Shown here: piece after piece, positions 16,286-25,872 of the stretch | How positions within the stretch are numbered: position 1 is the stretch's first letter | Layout: each line of letters opens with the position of its first letter | Assembly: GCA_944382835.1 (NCBI GenBank) | Contig: CALWNP010000005.1 | Span: 1 to 64,000, forward strand | Reading direction: 5' to 3' | DNA from: an uncultured Gemmiger sp. | GTDB lineage: Bacteria > Bacillota > Clostridia > Oscillospirales > Ruminococcaceae | Length of the DNA stretch: 64,000 bases | The notes under the pieces: generated by a model | The model's input: the letters and a program-made list of their open reading frames with translations, nothing else | Databases searched by the model: none | Told to the model about the DNA's origin: nothing | Program-made: the position numbers and the translations under genes

Positions 16286-17194
16286 TCATTTTGTGTAGGC
16301 GTTGCGGATGGTTTCCAGCGCCGGCGAATGGCAGAAGGAGTAGGCGCTGTCGTGGGCCATGTCCAGCGGCCAGTCCCACAAAGCGGAGCCGCTCACCCAG
16401 GGATTGGCCTCCAGCGCGCGGAAGAAGGCCTGATACCAGCGGTCCTGTTCCTCGTCATCCCGTTCTCCCTGGAGGGTCCAGTCGTTGGGCACCAGGGAGG
16501 ACCCCCGCACCCGCATGCAGCCCGCCTCGGCAAAGAAGAAGGGCTTGTTCATCCGCTGGACCACCGGCCGGATCCGGGCCAGGTTCTCGTCCAGGGCGTC
16601 GATGGGGTAGTAGCCGCTGGCGGCCATCACGTCCACCGCGTCCCACCAGGTCAGGTGGTCCTCGCCGTATTTGTCACAGTTGTAGGCCACGGCGCCGTCG
16701 TACACCTGGCGGACCTGGGCAATCAGTGCTCGCCACTGGGCGTCCCGGCGCTCGGTCTGGGTCATCTCACAGCCCAGAATCAGCATCTCAATGCCGGCCT
16801 GCTGGCCCAGGGCGGCAAAATGCTTCTGGAAGGCGGTGTAGCCGGCAAACCAGGGACCCCATTTGGGTTCGCAGGGCACATCATGGTCAAAAAAGCTGAT
16901 GTGGGCCCGCCAGGTGCCGTCCAGACAGTTGACGGTGGGCTTCCAGAAAACCCGCAGCCCCAGATCCTGGGCCGCCCGGGTCAGGGCCAGCAGCTCCTCG
17001 TCGCCGGTGGTGCGAAGGCCGGTGAAGTCGATCTCCTCGGAAAAGGGGGTGGCCTGGACGGCACCGGGGCAGAGGATCACGGTGTCGGCACCGGACAGAT
17101 CCCGCATCCGGCGCAGCTCGGTTTGGACAGCTTCCCCTTCCAGCAGGCCGCGCGGCGAGAAGGGGGCAAAGTTGATGCCATGGATGTATTTCAT
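16286..17194 (-). CDS. GH113 beta-mannanase-type oligomannosidase
   Basis: The 302 aa (beta/alpha)8 enzyme matches GH113. The likely acid/base is Glu143 in LGCEMTQ and the nucleophile Glu223 in FFFAEAGC. GH113 members hydrolyse beta-1,4-mannan; in the related Roseburia mannan locus the GH113 enzyme releases mannose from the reducing end of imported manno-oligosaccharides. There is no signal peptide, so the same cytoplasmic role is likely here. It is the last gene of the operon, four bases after the GH36 stop, with AGGAGG upstream. Confidence 0.85.
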   Translation of the reverse strand: MKYIHGINFAPFSPRGLLEGEAVQTELRRMRDLSGADTVILCPGAVQATPFSEEIDFTGLRTTGDEELLALTRAAQDLGLRVFWKPTVNCLDGTWRAHISFFDHDVPCEPKWGPWFAGYTAFQKHFAALGQQAGIEMLILGCEMTQTERRDAQWRALIAQVRQVYDGAVAYNCDKYGEDHLTWWDAVDVMAASGYYPIDALDENLARIRPVVQRMNKPFFFAEAGCMRVRGSSLVPNDWTLQGERDDEEQDRWYQAFFRALEANPWVSGSALWDWPLDMAHDSAYSFCHSPALETIRNAYTK

Positions 17195-17197
17195 GGG

Positions 17198-19345
17198 TTA
17201 TTCCTCCTGTTGCAGATAGCAGAGATAGCCGGGCAGGTCGCCGCGGATTGCGGGCAGCGGCAGCCCATGGACGGCCAGCAGTTCTCCCTCCAGGGTTTCG
17301 TCCCCGGAAGGACGGCCGGTCATCCGACTTTGGATGTGATAGCGGTGTTCTGCCCGGACAAAGGGCAGGGGAAGGCGGCGGCCGTCCAGCACCCGGCCCA
17401 CCCCAAAGACCACGGCCTCCCGGCCGTCACCGGAGGCGATGGCCCAGGCGGCCCCGCTGCCGTCGGGCGGGCAGAGACGCCAGAGCTCCCCGCTGCGCAG
17501 CAGTGCCCCGTGGGCCCGGTAAAAGTCCACGAAGGGGCGAAGCTCGGCCAACTGTTCGGGGGTATAGCGGGTCAGATCCAGCTCAAAGCCGAAGGTGCCG
17601 CTGAGGGCCGCTGCCATCCGGGCTTCCACGCTGGCGGTGCGGCCGGTGATGTGGTTGGGCACGGTGGAAAAGTGGGCGCCCATGACGCAGGGGGGATAGA
17701 AGAAGCTGGTGCCGTACTGGATCATCAGCCGGTCCAAGGCGTCGGTGTTGTCGCTGCACCAGATCTGGGGGCTGTAATAGAGCATCCCCAGGTCAAACCG
17801 GGCACCGCCGCCGGCACAGTTTTCCAGCAACAGCTGGGGATAGCGCTGGATCAGCCGCTGCTGCAGCTCGTACAGCCCCAGCAGATAGCGGTGAAAGACC
17901 TCTCCCTGCCGCTGAGCGGGCAGGGCGGCGCTCCAGACGTTGGCCAGGCTGCGGTTCATATCCCATTTGAGATACCGCACCGGACAGCTGTCCAGCAGGG
18001 CGGTGAGCTGCTGCCAGATCCCTTCCCGCACCTCAGCCCGGGAAAAATCCAGGGTGTACTGGTGTCGGATCTGCAGGGTTTCCCGCCCCGGAATCTGCAG
18101 CGCCCAGTCAGGATGGTTCCGGAAGAGGTCGCTGTCGGGACTGATGGCCTCGGGCTCCACCCAGATGCCGAAATCCAGCCCCAGCTCATTGATCTTGCGG
18201 CAGAGCCCGGCCACCCCATCCGGCAGCTTGGCAGGATCGGCGGTCCAGTCGCCCAGGCTGGTGGTGTCGCTGTTGCGGCCACGGAACCAGCCGTCGTCCA
18301 GCACAAAGAGGTCTGCCCCCGCCTGTTTGGCAGCCCGGGCCAGGGTCAGCAGCTTGTCCTCGGTAAAGTCGAAATAGCAGGCCTCCCAGCTGTTCAGCAG
18401 CACCGGACGCGGCGCGGTCAGATCCCGCCAGCGGCCCCGCAGCAGATGCCGGCGCACCGCGTCGTGGAAGCAGCGGCTCATCCTGCCCAGGCCCCGGTCA
18501 CTGTACACCATGGCCAGCTCGGGGGTGGTGAAGGACTCTCCGGGGGCCAGGGTCCAGCAGAAGCCCTGGGGTTCGATGCCCGCCGAGAACCGGATGCCGG
18601 CGGTGGTGCGCTCGGTTTGCAGACGGAAGTTGCCGCTGTACACCAGCGCCATTCCCCAGCAGCTGCCATGGGTCTCGTCGGCGTCCCGGGTGCAGAGGAC
18701 GATGCCGGGGTTATGGGCATGGGTGGGAATGCCGCCCACGCTGCCCACACTCTGGACACCGGGGCGCACCGGCGCCCGGAAGGGGGTGCGCTCGGCAGCC
18801 CAGTCCCCGTCCAGGGTGATCAGGTCCAGGTCCTTGCGGGTGAAATCCACCACCGCCGAGGGCAGACCTTGCAAGGTCACGGGCTCGCTGCCGGTGTTTT
18901 CCAGGATGGCGGCCCGGGTGATCAGGTCACAGTCCTCAAAGGCGGCATAGAGCAGGGTGACGGCCAGCCCCTTGGGGTCCCTGAGGGTGATCCGCAGGGT
19001 TTGGACCGGGGCCTCGCCAAAGAAGGCGGGCAGCCCCGGCAAGGCGTATTTGCCCGGACAGAGATCCGCCTCCGCAAAGCACAGATCCGCTGCCCGGGAC
19101 CCGTCAGCCCATTCCAGGGCAAAGAAGGGGGCGTGGTTGTCCCCCAGGCCGGGGGTGGGAAACTCCTGAGGCAGCCGGTCAGGCCAGCAGCCGGGATCGG
19201 GGTGGGGGGAGGCCAGCGGGGGACAGCTCCCGGTGCGGGGACCGTAGTAGCGGTGAAGCAGACGCCCCTCCGGGTCCACCTCCAGCAGATAGCTGGTGTG
19301 GGCGGTGTGTAGGGCAAAGCGGTGCGGGGAAGAGGATTGAATCAT
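17198..19345 (-). CDS. GH36 alpha-galactosidase
   Basis: The 715 aa protein has the full GH36 layout: an N-terminal beta-sandwich, a TIM barrel from about residue 315 and a C-terminal beta-domain. The nucleophile is Asp462 in KWDMNR, the acid/base is in CSDNTDALDR (about 530-539) and the VLDDGWF and WVEPEA motifs are present. It removes alpha-1,6-galactose from galactomanno-oligosaccharides in the cytoplasm. AAAGGAGG precedes the ATG. An intrinsic-terminator-like hairpin lies just upstream, so expression may be set below that of the earlier operon genes. Confidence 0.93.
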   Translation of the reverse strand: MIQSSSPHRFALHTAHTSYLLEVDPEGRLLHRYYGPRTGSCPPLASPHPDPGCWPDRLPQEFPTPGLGDNHAPFFALEWADGSRAADLCFAEADLCPGKYALPGLPAFFGEAPVQTLRITLRDPKGLAVTLLYAAFEDCDLITRAAILENTGSEPVTLQGLPSAVVDFTRKDLDLITLDGDWAAERTPFRAPVRPGVQSVGSVGGIPTHAHNPGIVLCTRDADETHGSCWGMALVYSGNFRLQTERTTAGIRFSAGIEPQGFCWTLAPGESFTTPELAMVYSDRGLGRMSRCFHDAVRRHLLRGRWRDLTAPRPVLLNSWEACYFDFTEDKLLTLARAAKQAGADLFVLDDGWFRGRNSDTTSLGDWTADPAKLPDGVAGLCRKINELGLDFGIWVEPEAISPDSDLFRNHPDWALQIPGRETLQIRHQYTLDFSRAEVREGIWQQLTALLDSCPVRYLKWDMNRSLANVWSAALPAQRQGEVFHRYLLGLYELQQRLIQRYPQLLLENCAGGGARFDLGMLYYSPQIWCSDNTDALDRLMIQYGTSFFYPPCVMGAHFSTVPNHITGRTASVEARMAAALSGTFGFELDLTRYTPEQLAELRPFVDFYRAHGALLRSGELWRLCPPDGSGAAWAIASGDGREAVVFGVGRVLDGRRLPLPFVRAEHRYHIQSRMTGRPSGDETLEGELLAVHGLPLPAIRGDLPGYLCYLQQEE

Positions 19346-19366
19346 GGAAAGCCTCCTTTCCGGTCA

Positions 19367-19402
19367 GAAAAAGCCGGAAACCCTGCAAGGCAGGGCGTCC
19401 GG
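19367..19402 (-). terminator. Internal terminator before the GH36 gene
   Basis: GCCGGA pairs with TCCGGC around an inner CCCTGC/GCAGGG stem, and TTTTT follows on the minus strand. It stands between the DUF624 and GH36 genes inside one operon, implying partial termination. Confidence 0.65.
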
Positions 19403-19416
19403 CCGCAAGCGCAGCA

Positions 19417-20052
19417 TCAAGACTGCTTCTTTTCGATTTTTTCAAAGGCGGGGCGGAGCAGAAGGGCGGTGAGCCGGATGGCGAAGCCGCCGCCCAACAG
19501 CAGCCACAGCGGGAAAAGATACCAGAACAGGGCAGGGGCCAGCCCCCGCAGCACCGGTAGACCGCCCATGAGGAGCAGCCATACCAGCGCCGCCTGGGGC
19601 CGTGCCAGACCCAGCCGAAGCCCGTCCCGCATGGCATCCCGGCCGCGGCGGTAGCCGAACCGGCCCAGCAGGGCAAACCCGCAGCCCAGTGTCGCCAGCC
19701 AGATGATCCCCAGGGCCGCCGCAGCGGCAATCAACATTCCGCCCAGGGAACCGGAGTTGGCCAGTCCCAGCTGGTAATCCAGCCAGAGCAGCAGACCAAT
19801 CGCCGCCATTCCCAGCCAGCTGCGGGTGGCGAGGGCAAAATCCCGCCGGAAGGATTTCAGGTAATCGTGAAAGATGCGGTACTCCTGCCCGGCGGCCATC
19901 TTGTCCGCCACCGCAAAGGCGGCGGTGGTGGAGGCTCCCACTGTGACCAGGGGCAGACAGCCGATGAGCCAGCAGAGGTGGAGCAGAAAGACATCTCCCA
20001 GGGCGTCCATCGCCCGGAAAAAGGGAGAGTCGGGCAGGTTGCTTCGTTTCAT
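19417..20052 (-). CDS. DUF624 (YesL-like) membrane protein
   Basis: The protein (about 211 aa) has four to five predicted membrane segments, beginning at FLLHLCWLIGCLPLVTVGAS, and a FHDYLKSFRRDF cytoplasmic segment typical of DUF624. These proteins regularly accompany sugar ABC transporters in Firmicutes; a role as an accessory factor for the transporter is suspected but not shown. The ATG at 20052 follows AAAGGA; an upstream in-frame ATG overlaps the previous stop. It lies between the acetylesterase and GH36 genes. Confidence 0.8.
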   Translation of the reverse strand: MKRSNLPDSPFFRAMDALGDVFLLHLCWLIGCLPLVTVGASTTAAFAVADKMAAGQEYRIFHDYLKSFRRDFALATRSWLGMAAIGLLLWLDYQLGLANSGSLGGMLIAAAAALGIIWLATLGCGFALLGRFGYRRGRDAMRDGLRLGLARPQAALVWLLLMGGLPVLRGLAPALFWYLFPLWLLLGGGFAIRLTALLLRPAFEKIEKKQS

Positions 20053-20065
20053 ACAGGGGTTCCTT

Positions 20066-21571
20066 TCATGCAAGGGTCAGGGAGGTGGGGCCGAAGGGCG
20101 CTGCGGGCAGACCGGTGCCGCCGTAGAGTTTGGCCGGCCCGAAATTGTACCAGGCATACCGCACCTGGACGGGGCAGGAAATTTCTTCGCAGCACAGTGT
20201 GACGGTGTCGCCGTCGGCCGAGGCGTCGGCCGGCAAAAAGACCCCGTCGGCCCCGGCCAGCTCAAAACCGGAGGGACCCTGCCCCAGGGTCAGCCCGCCA
20301 CCGCAGTGGATAAACAGGAGCACCGCAGTGCCGTCCTGTCGGGAGGCGCTTTCCAGCCGGGGAGACTGTCCCTGGACGGGGAGGCCGTAGACGGTTTCCA
20401 GCGCCAGCAGCGCCAGCCGCTGTCCCACCAGGGCTTTGTCCACCGGGTGGATGTTGTCCTCCTCCCCCAAATCGGCCAGCACCACCAGCCCGGTGTGGGG
20501 TTCCCGGTCGGCCACTGCGGCCTGGGCGGCCCGCAGGGTGGGCCAGCTCTCGGGACCGGCACCGGTGCCGTACATGGGCAGCTGGACCAGCAGCAGGGGC
20601 AGGGTGGGGTCCTGCCAGTCGGCCCGCCAGCGGCGGACCAGCTGGGTCAGTTCGGCCTCATAGTCCTGGGGCCATTCCTCGTCCTGCTCCCCCTGATAGT
20701 ACCAGAAACCCCGCACCGCGTAGGGGCAGACCCGGCGGAGCATGCTCTCGTAGAGATTGCCCGGCCGCTGGTAGCCGGTCCGCCCGGCGGGCGGCGGCCA
20801 GGGATACAGCCCGCAGTCCCGGTTGAGCACCGTCCAGCTGACCTCGGGCTCGATGGCCCGGCGGGCAGCGATGCGGGCGTTCCAGCTGTCCACCTCGGCC
20901 TGGTAGGCGGTGCACTCGGCCTCAAATTCGGCGTCGGTCTTGTCACCAACCTGGGCATCGTACCAGGCCAGCCGCCGCTGCCCTTCGGGGAAGGTGGCCA
21001 GCAGCGACCGGGGCATCCAGCAATGGGCGTAGGTGCCGCCCCAGAAACATTCCAGAATGCCGATGTGCAGATCCAGCTGCTGGGCCAGCTCCCGGGCGGC
21101 GTAGTAGGCCACCGCCGAGAGGTTGGCCGCGGTCTCGGGCCCGACGATCTGCCAGTGGCTGGGGGCCTTCTCGGCTGCCTCGGGGGTGGTGACCTTGGGG
21201 GTCTCGTAAAAATGGAGCCGCTGGTCCCGGCAGGCAGCCAGCACCGCCTCCCCGTCCCGGGAACCGGTGAGGGGCAGCTCCATGTTGCTCTGCCCGCCGG
21301 CCAGCCAGACCTCCCCGAAATAGACCCGGGAGAAGGTCATCGTTTCCCCCTCGCTTTCCAGCGTCAGGGTAAAGGGCCCGCCCGCCGGCTGGGCCGGCAG
21401 CAGCATCCGCCACCGGCCCTGGGCATCGGCCACGGTGCGGGCAAAACCGTCACCGGGGGCCAGCCGTGCGGTCACCGGGGCGCCGGCGGAAGCCCTTCCC
21501 CAGAGGGGGACCGGGCGCTCCCGCTGCAGCACCATATCGCTGCTGAAGACAGCAGCTGCGGTCAGCTTCAT
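20066..21571 (-). CDS. SASA-type SGNH acetylesterase, probable CE17-like mannan esterase
   Basis: The 501 aa protein is annotated by similarity to sialate O-acetylesterases. The serine is Ser95 in LAGGQSNMEL, and the later histidine is in DNIHPVDK. An N-terminal beta domain precedes the SGNH core. In Roseburia and Faecalibacterium mannan loci an SGNH esterase of family CE17 removes acetyl groups from manno-oligosaccharides, working with a CE2 enzyme. A CE2 gene is present at 29834, so the same pairing is likely here. The gene starts next to the GH130_1 stop and lacks a signal peptide. The CE17 assignment is inference from context. Confidence 0.75.
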   Translation of the reverse strand: MKLTAAAVFSSDMVLQRERPVPLWGRASAGAPVTARLAPGDGFARTVADAQGRWRMLLPAQPAGGPFTLTLESEGETMTFSRVYFGEVWLAGGQSNMELPLTGSRDGEAVLAACRDQRLHFYETPKVTTPEAAEKAPSHWQIVGPETAANLSAVAYYAARELAQQLDLHIGILECFWGGTYAHCWMPRSLLATFPEGQRRLAWYDAQVGDKTDAEFEAECTAYQAEVDSWNARIAARRAIEPEVSWTVLNRDCGLYPWPPPAGRTGYQRPGNLYESMLRRVCPYAVRGFWYYQGEQDEEWPQDYEAELTQLVRRWRADWQDPTLPLLLVQLPMYGTGAGPESWPTLRAAQAAVADREPHTGLVVLADLGEEDNIHPVDKALVGQRLALLALETVYGLPVQGQSPRLESASRQDGTAVLLFIHCGGGLTLGQGPSGFELAGADGVFLPADASADGDTVTLCCEEISCPVQVRYAWYNFGPAKLYGGTGLPAAPFGPTSLTLA

Positions 21572-21572
21572 C

Positions 21573-22763
21573 TCAGTCTCCCTCTTTCAGATAGGCAAGG
21601 TTTTGGTCGATGAGGGCGCAGCGCTGGGCCACGCAATCCCGGCTGCGCAGCGGATCGACGGGGGTGTGGAAGGCAAAGTCCAGCAGCTTGTCGATGGTGG
21701 TGGAGGCCACATGAAGCCGGGTATCGCTGGCGGCATAGTAGATGTAGACGCTGCCGTCCTCCCGGGCGATGGCGCCGTTGGTGAAGACCACGTTGGAGAC
21801 ATCGCCCACCCGCTCCCAGCCGCGGGGCGCAATGAGGAAGCCGGAGGGCTCGGCAATGACCTTCCAGGGCTCCTTTAGGTCGGTGACAAAGAGGTAGACC
21901 ACATACCGCAGCCCGGCGGCGGTGTTGCGGACCCCGTGGGCGATGTGCAGCCAGCCCTTGTCGGTCTTGATGGGAACGGCACCCTCGCCGTTCTTGGCCT
22001 CGGTGATGGTATGGTAGCGGCGGGGGCTGGTGATGATCTCCTCGTCAATGACGGGGTGGGTGATGTCCTCACACAGGCCAAAGCCGATGCCGCCGCCCGA
22101 GCCGGTGTCGATGAAGTCGTCCATGGGCCGAGTGTAGAAGGCGTATTTGCCGTTCACAAACTCCGGCAGCAGATCTACGTTGCGCTGCTGGGGGCTGCGC
22201 TTGGTGACCAGATTGGGCAGCCGCTCCCAGGTCTTGAGATCCTTGGTGCGGACGATGCCGGCGGCGGCCACGGCGGCGCTGAGATCCTTGCTGGCGGTGT
22301 CCTTGCTCTCGGAGCAGAAGACGCCGTAGATCCAGCCATCCTCATGCTTGGTCAGCCGCATGTCGTAGACGTTGGTTTCGTCCGGTTCGGTGTCGGGCAG
22401 CTCCACCGGGCGGTCCCAGAACCGGAACCCGTCCACCGGGGAATCGCTCTCGGCCACCGCGAAAAAGCTCTTGCGGTCGTTGCCCTCCACCCGGGCCATC
22501 AGATAGAACTTGCCGTTGAGCTCGATGGCGCCGGCGTTGAAGACGGCGTTGACCCCCAGCCGCTCCATGAAGTAGGGGTTGGTGGCGGGGTTGAGATCAA
22601 ACCGCCATTCCAGCGGGATCATCTCCCGGGTCAGGACGGGGTTCTGCCAGCGGTCGTAGATGCCGTTGTAAAAGCTGTCATCCACCGCGTTGCGGCGGGT
22701 GAGCAGGGCCTCCAGCTTGGCCTTCTGGCGAATGTATTCGGGATGCAGTTTACACTTGGACAT
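21573..22763 (-). CDS. GH130_1 4-O-beta-D-mannosyl-D-glucose phosphorylase
   Basis: The 396 aa five-bladed propeller matches GH130 subfamily 1. The proton-donor Asp134 is in [10 protein letters not shown], and the phosphate-binding basic residues are in the RPMDDF and ITSPRRYHT regions. It phosphorolyses mannosyl-glucose to mannose 1-phosphate and glucose in the cytoplasm. Its substrate is made from mannobiose by the 2-epimerase, whose gene overlaps this start by 14 bases. The two therefore form a translationally coupled pair, as in other Firmicutes mannan loci. Confidence 0.9.
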   Translation of the reverse strand: MSKCKLHPEYIRQKAKLEALLTRRNAVDDSFYNGIYDRWQNPVLTREMIPLEWRFDLNPATNPYFMERLGVNAVFNAGAIELNGKFYLMARVEGNDRKSFFAVAESDSPVDGFRFWDRPVELPDTEPDETNVYDMRLTKHEDGWIYGVFCSESKDTASKDLSAAVAAAGIVRTKDLKTWERLPNLVTKRSPQQRNVDLLPEFVNGKYAFYTRPMDDFIDTGSGGGIGFGLCEDITHPVIDEEIITSPRRYHTITEAKNGEGAVPIKTDKGWLHIAHGVRNTAAGLRYVVYLFVTDLKEPWKVIAEPSGFLIAPRGWERVGDVSNVVFTNGAIAREDGSVYIYYAASDTRLHVASTTIDKLLDFAFHTPVDPLRSRDCVAQRCALIDQNLAYLKEGD

Positions 22764-23928
22764 CGGGGTCCCTCCTCATCAGTTCCATGCACATCCGGCC
22801 GTTGTGATAGGGGCATTTCCAGGGTTCCACAATGGGCCGGCGGGGGTTGGGCTGGGCGTTGTCGTCCAGGCACCAGAACCACTCGCCGCCTGGACGCCGG
22901 TCCACCAGATGGTCGGTGATGTAGTGCCAGACATCGGCGGCCGCCGCGGCAAATTCCGCCCGGCCGGATTTTTGATATTCGTTCACAAAGCCCAGCACCG
23001 CCTCGGCCTGGACCCACCAGACCCGGGTCAGGTTGTCCTTGCCCCGCTCGCACTCGTTGATCACCGAATGATCCCGGTAGGCGTTGCGCAGGATGGCTCC
23101 GGCCAGATCGCTGTTGATGGCGGCAATCCGGGCCGAGAGGTCGGGATCGCCCAGCAGATGGCAGCCCCAGTCGATGAGCCAGCTGGACTCGATGTCGTGG
23201 CCATAGCTGTACAGGTCGATGATGGAGTGGTAGTGCTCGTCAAAAAAGACCAGCTGGCGGTGCAGTTCGGGGGAATAAACCTTGGTGGCATAGATCTCCA
23301 GAATCCGGCGCAGGGCCTGGCCCACTTCGGGGGAGGGGGCGGCTTCGTAAAGCCCGGAGTACCCCTCAAAGACGTGGAGCAGGGTGTTCATGGTCTTGGC
23401 GGCCAGCACCCCGTTCTCGCTGAGCTTTTCATTGCTCTCCGGCTTCCAGTCCCGGGTGAAGGCTTCCAGATAGCCCTCGTCGTCGGTGCAGTGCTCTTCA
23501 ATCAGGGCAAACAGCGCCCGGGCCTGGTTCAGGGCGTTCTCGTCGCCGGTCAGCCGGTAGTAGGCGGCCAGGGCATAGATGGCAAAAGCCTGGTTGTAGG
23601 TGTGTTTGGTGGTGTCCAGCGGCTTGCCGTCGTAGGTCAGGCTCCAGTACACCCCGCCGTATTCCCGGTCCAGACAGTGGTCGGCCAGGAAACGGTAGGC
23701 GTGGAGGGCATGATCCCGCAGATCCGCCCGCCCGGTGATCCGGGCCGCCTGGGAGAAAAACCAGAGGATCCGGCTGTTGAGGATGCAGCCCTTCTCGGCG
23801 GTCTTGTCCACCTTTAGGTCAAAATCCACCAGCCCGTAATAGCCGCCCCAGGTATCATCCCGCAGCTTCATCCAGAAGGGCAGGATGGTGGAGGTCAGCA
23901 TCTGTTGTGCGGCCTGTGCAATGCGCAT
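22750..23928 (-). CDS. Cellobiose/mannobiose 2-epimerase
   Basis: The 392 aa (alpha/alpha)6-barrel protein belongs to the N-acylglucosamine 2-epimerase superfamily. Catalytic histidine regions include [23 protein letters not shown] and the C-terminal EWFWCLDD and KCPYHNGRM segments. It converts the reducing-end mannose of mannobiose to glucose, feeding the overlapping GH130_1 gene. AGAGGTG lies upstream of the ATG; it follows GH130_2 by 17 bases. Confidence 0.9.
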   Translation of the reverse strand: MRIAQAAQQMLTSTILPFWMKLRDDTWGGYYGLVDFDLKVDKTAEKGCILNSRILWFFSQAARITGRADLRDHALHAYRFLADHCLDREYGGVYWSLTYDGKPLDTTKHTYNQAFAIYALAAYYRLTGDENALNQARALFALIEEHCTDDEGYLEAFTRDWKPESNEKLSENGVLAAKTMNTLLHVFEGYSGLYEAAPSPEVGQALRRILEIYATKVYSPELHRQLVFFDEHYHSIIDLYSYGHDIESSWLIDWGCHLLGDPDLSARIAAINSDLAGAILRNAYRDHSVINECERGKDNLTRVWWVQAEAVLGFVNEYQKSGRAEFAAAAADVWHYITDHLVDRRPGGEWFWCLDDNAQPNPRRPIVEPWKCPYHNGRMCMELMRRDPDVQV

Positions 23929-23945
23929 ACCGGGTCACCTCTTTC

Positions 23946-24965
23946 TCAGCGAAGGCCCAGCGAGCGGTCGTCCTCGTTGGCGTTGTCGTGGGCCTTGATA
24001 TAGTCCACCACCTCGTCGATGGTGGTGAAGGCCAGCCCCACATAGCTGTCGGCACAGCCGTAGTAGATGGCGATGCGGCCGGTGTCGGCGTCCTGCAGGG
24101 TGGCGCAGGGGAAGCAGACGTTGGGCACAAATCCGCGCTCCTCGTAGTCGGTCTCGGGGGTCAGCAGGTAGGTGGCGCAGCGGTAGAGCACCTTGCTGGG
24201 TTCATCCCGGTCCAGGATGGCCCCGCCGATGGAGTAGACAAAGCCGTTGCAGGTGCCGGTGACCCCGTGGTAGAAGAGCAGCCAGCCCTCGCTGGTCTCG
24301 ATGGGGGCAGCGCCGCCGCCGATCTTGACATTCTCCCACCAGTTGCTGCCCCGGCCCATGACATGGCGGTGGCAGCCCCAGTATTTCATGTCGGGGCTTT
24401 CGCTGATGTAGATGTCACCGAAGGGGGTGTGGCCGGAATCCGACGGGCGGGAGAGCATCTTGAACTTGCCGCCGATCTTGCGGGGGAAGAGCACCGCATT
24501 GCGGTTGAAGGGCAGGAAGGGGTTTTCCACCCGGGTGAAGGTCTTGAAATCGGTGGTCTTGGCCATGCCGATGGCGGCGCCGTAGGCGTCCTGGCACCAG
24601 ATGATGTAGTAGGTGTCCTCCACCTTGACCAGGCGGGGATCGTAGGCGTAGGGGGGCATGAAGGGCTCGCCGGCCTCGTTGACAAAGGGGATCTTGTCGG
24701 GGTCAAAGGTCCAGTGGATGCCGTCGGCGCTGTGGCCCAGATAGATGTAGGGAATGCCGTTGGTCTGCTCGCCCCGGAAAACGCCGATGTAGCTGCCCTG
24801 GTAGGGCATCACCGCCGAGTTGAAGACCCGGGCCACCCCGGGCAGGGGATTGCGGCCGATGACGGGGTTCTCGGTGTAGCGCCACAGCGGACCGGTGCAG
24901 TTGGCGGGTTTGTCCTGCCAGGGCATCCCCGGCAGCGGATCGCAATACAGTTTGACCTTATTCAT
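23946..24965 (-). CDS. GH130_2 beta-1,4-manno-oligosaccharide phosphorylase
   Basis: The 339 aa protein is a second GH130 propeller, of the subfamily acting on longer manno-oligosaccharides. The proton donor Asp109 is in AYDPRLVKV, and phosphate contacts are expected in the RNAVLFPRKI and SPDMKYWG regions. It releases mannose 1-phosphate from the non-reducing end and shortens the chain to mannobiose. GGAGG precedes the ATG. It directly follows the two permease genes, linking uptake and breakdown. Confidence 0.9.
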   Translation of the reverse strand: MNKVKLYCDPLPGMPWQDKPANCTGPLWRYTENPVIGRNPLPGVARVFNSAVMPYQGSYIGVFRGEQTNGIPYIYLGHSADGIHWTFDPDKIPFVNEAGEPFMPPYAYDPRLVKVEDTYYIIWCQDAYGAAIGMAKTTDFKTFTRVENPFLPFNRNAVLFPRKIGGKFKMLSRPSDSGHTPFGDIYISESPDMKYWGCHRHVMGRGSNWWENVKIGGGAAPIETSEGWLLFYHGVTGTCNGFVYSIGGAILDRDEPSKVLYRCATYLLTPETDYEERGFVPNVCFPCATLQDADTGRIAIYYGCADSYVGLAFTTIDEVVDYIKAHDNANEDDRSLGLR

Positions 24966-24998
24966 AATCGGAATCCTCCAAAGATAATGGTAAGTGGA

Positions 24999-25856
24999 TC
25001 AGCCCTTGACCGCACCGGCGGCCATGCCGCTGTAAATCTGATCCTGGCAGAGCAGGAAGATGATCAGGGCGGGGATGATGGTGATGATGACGCCGGCACA
25101 GATGTAGTTGTACTGGCTGCCCATGGGGCCGGAGAAGACATAGAGGGAGGTGGAAACCACCTGGTACTTGGTTTTGTCCTGCAGGTAGAGGTTGGCCATG
25201 TAGTATTCGTTGTAGGTGCCCACCCCCTTGAGGATGGCGCTGGTGACGATGGCGGGCTTGAGCAGCGGCAGCAGAATCTTGAAAAAGACCCCGAAATAGC
25301 TGCAGCCGTCCAAAATGGCGCTCTCGTCCAGGCTGACGGGCAGGTTCTCAAAGAACTGCAGGAAGATGTAGATGGTGATGACGTCGGTGCCCATCATCAG
25401 GATGATGTAGCCGGGCAGCGAGTTGACCAGGTTGAGGGCGGTCATGATCTGGTAGACGGTAACCTGGGTGGCAATGCCGGGGATCAGGGTAGCGATGGTA
25501 AAGAGGTTGCGGATCAGGGCATTGCCGTGGAACTTGAACCGGTTGAGCACATAGGCCAGCATGGAGGAGATCAGCACGCTGCCGGCCAGCACGCAGATCA
25601 GCACGATGAAGCTGTTGAGGAAGGCGTGACCCATGTCGGCTTTCTGCCAGGCGGTGATGAAGTTGTCAAAGTTCAGCCAGCTTTCGGGCAGGGTCATGAC
25701 ATTGGTGTTGGCGTACTCCTCGTCGGTCTTGAAGGCGGTGATGACGCAGGAGACGATGGGCACCAGCGCCACAAAGGCCGAAAAGATCAGCAGGGCATAC
25801 TTGGCAATGTTGACCACCAGGCGCTTTACCTTGATGGTGGTGTTTTGATTCAACAT
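24999..25856 (-). CDS. ABC sugar transporter permease (MalG type)
   Basis: The protein (285 aa) has six membrane helices and the EAA-type loop around LPVSLDESAILDGCSYF that contacts the ATPase. It is the second permease of the manno-oligosaccharide importer. The start is ATG 25856, nine bases after GGAGG; an in-frame TTG two codons earlier is less likely. No ATPase gene exists in the locus, so a shared MsmK-type ATPase elsewhere must energise it. Confidence 0.9.
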   Translation of the reverse strand: MLNQNTTIKVKRLVVNIAKYALLIFSAFVALVPIVSCVITAFKTDEEYANTNVMTLPESWLNFDNFITAWQKADMGHAFLNSFIVLICVLAGSVLISSMLAYVLNRFKFHGNALIRNLFTIATLIPGIATQVTVYQIMTALNLVNSLPGYIILMMGTDVITIYIFLQFFENLPVSLDESAILDGCSYFGVFFKILLPLLKPAIVTSAILKGVGTYNEYYMANLYLQDKTKYQVVSTSLYVFSGPMGSQYNYICAGVIITIIPALIIFLLCQDQIYSGMAAGAVKG

Positions 25857-25872
25857 CTGCAAAGGCCTCCTT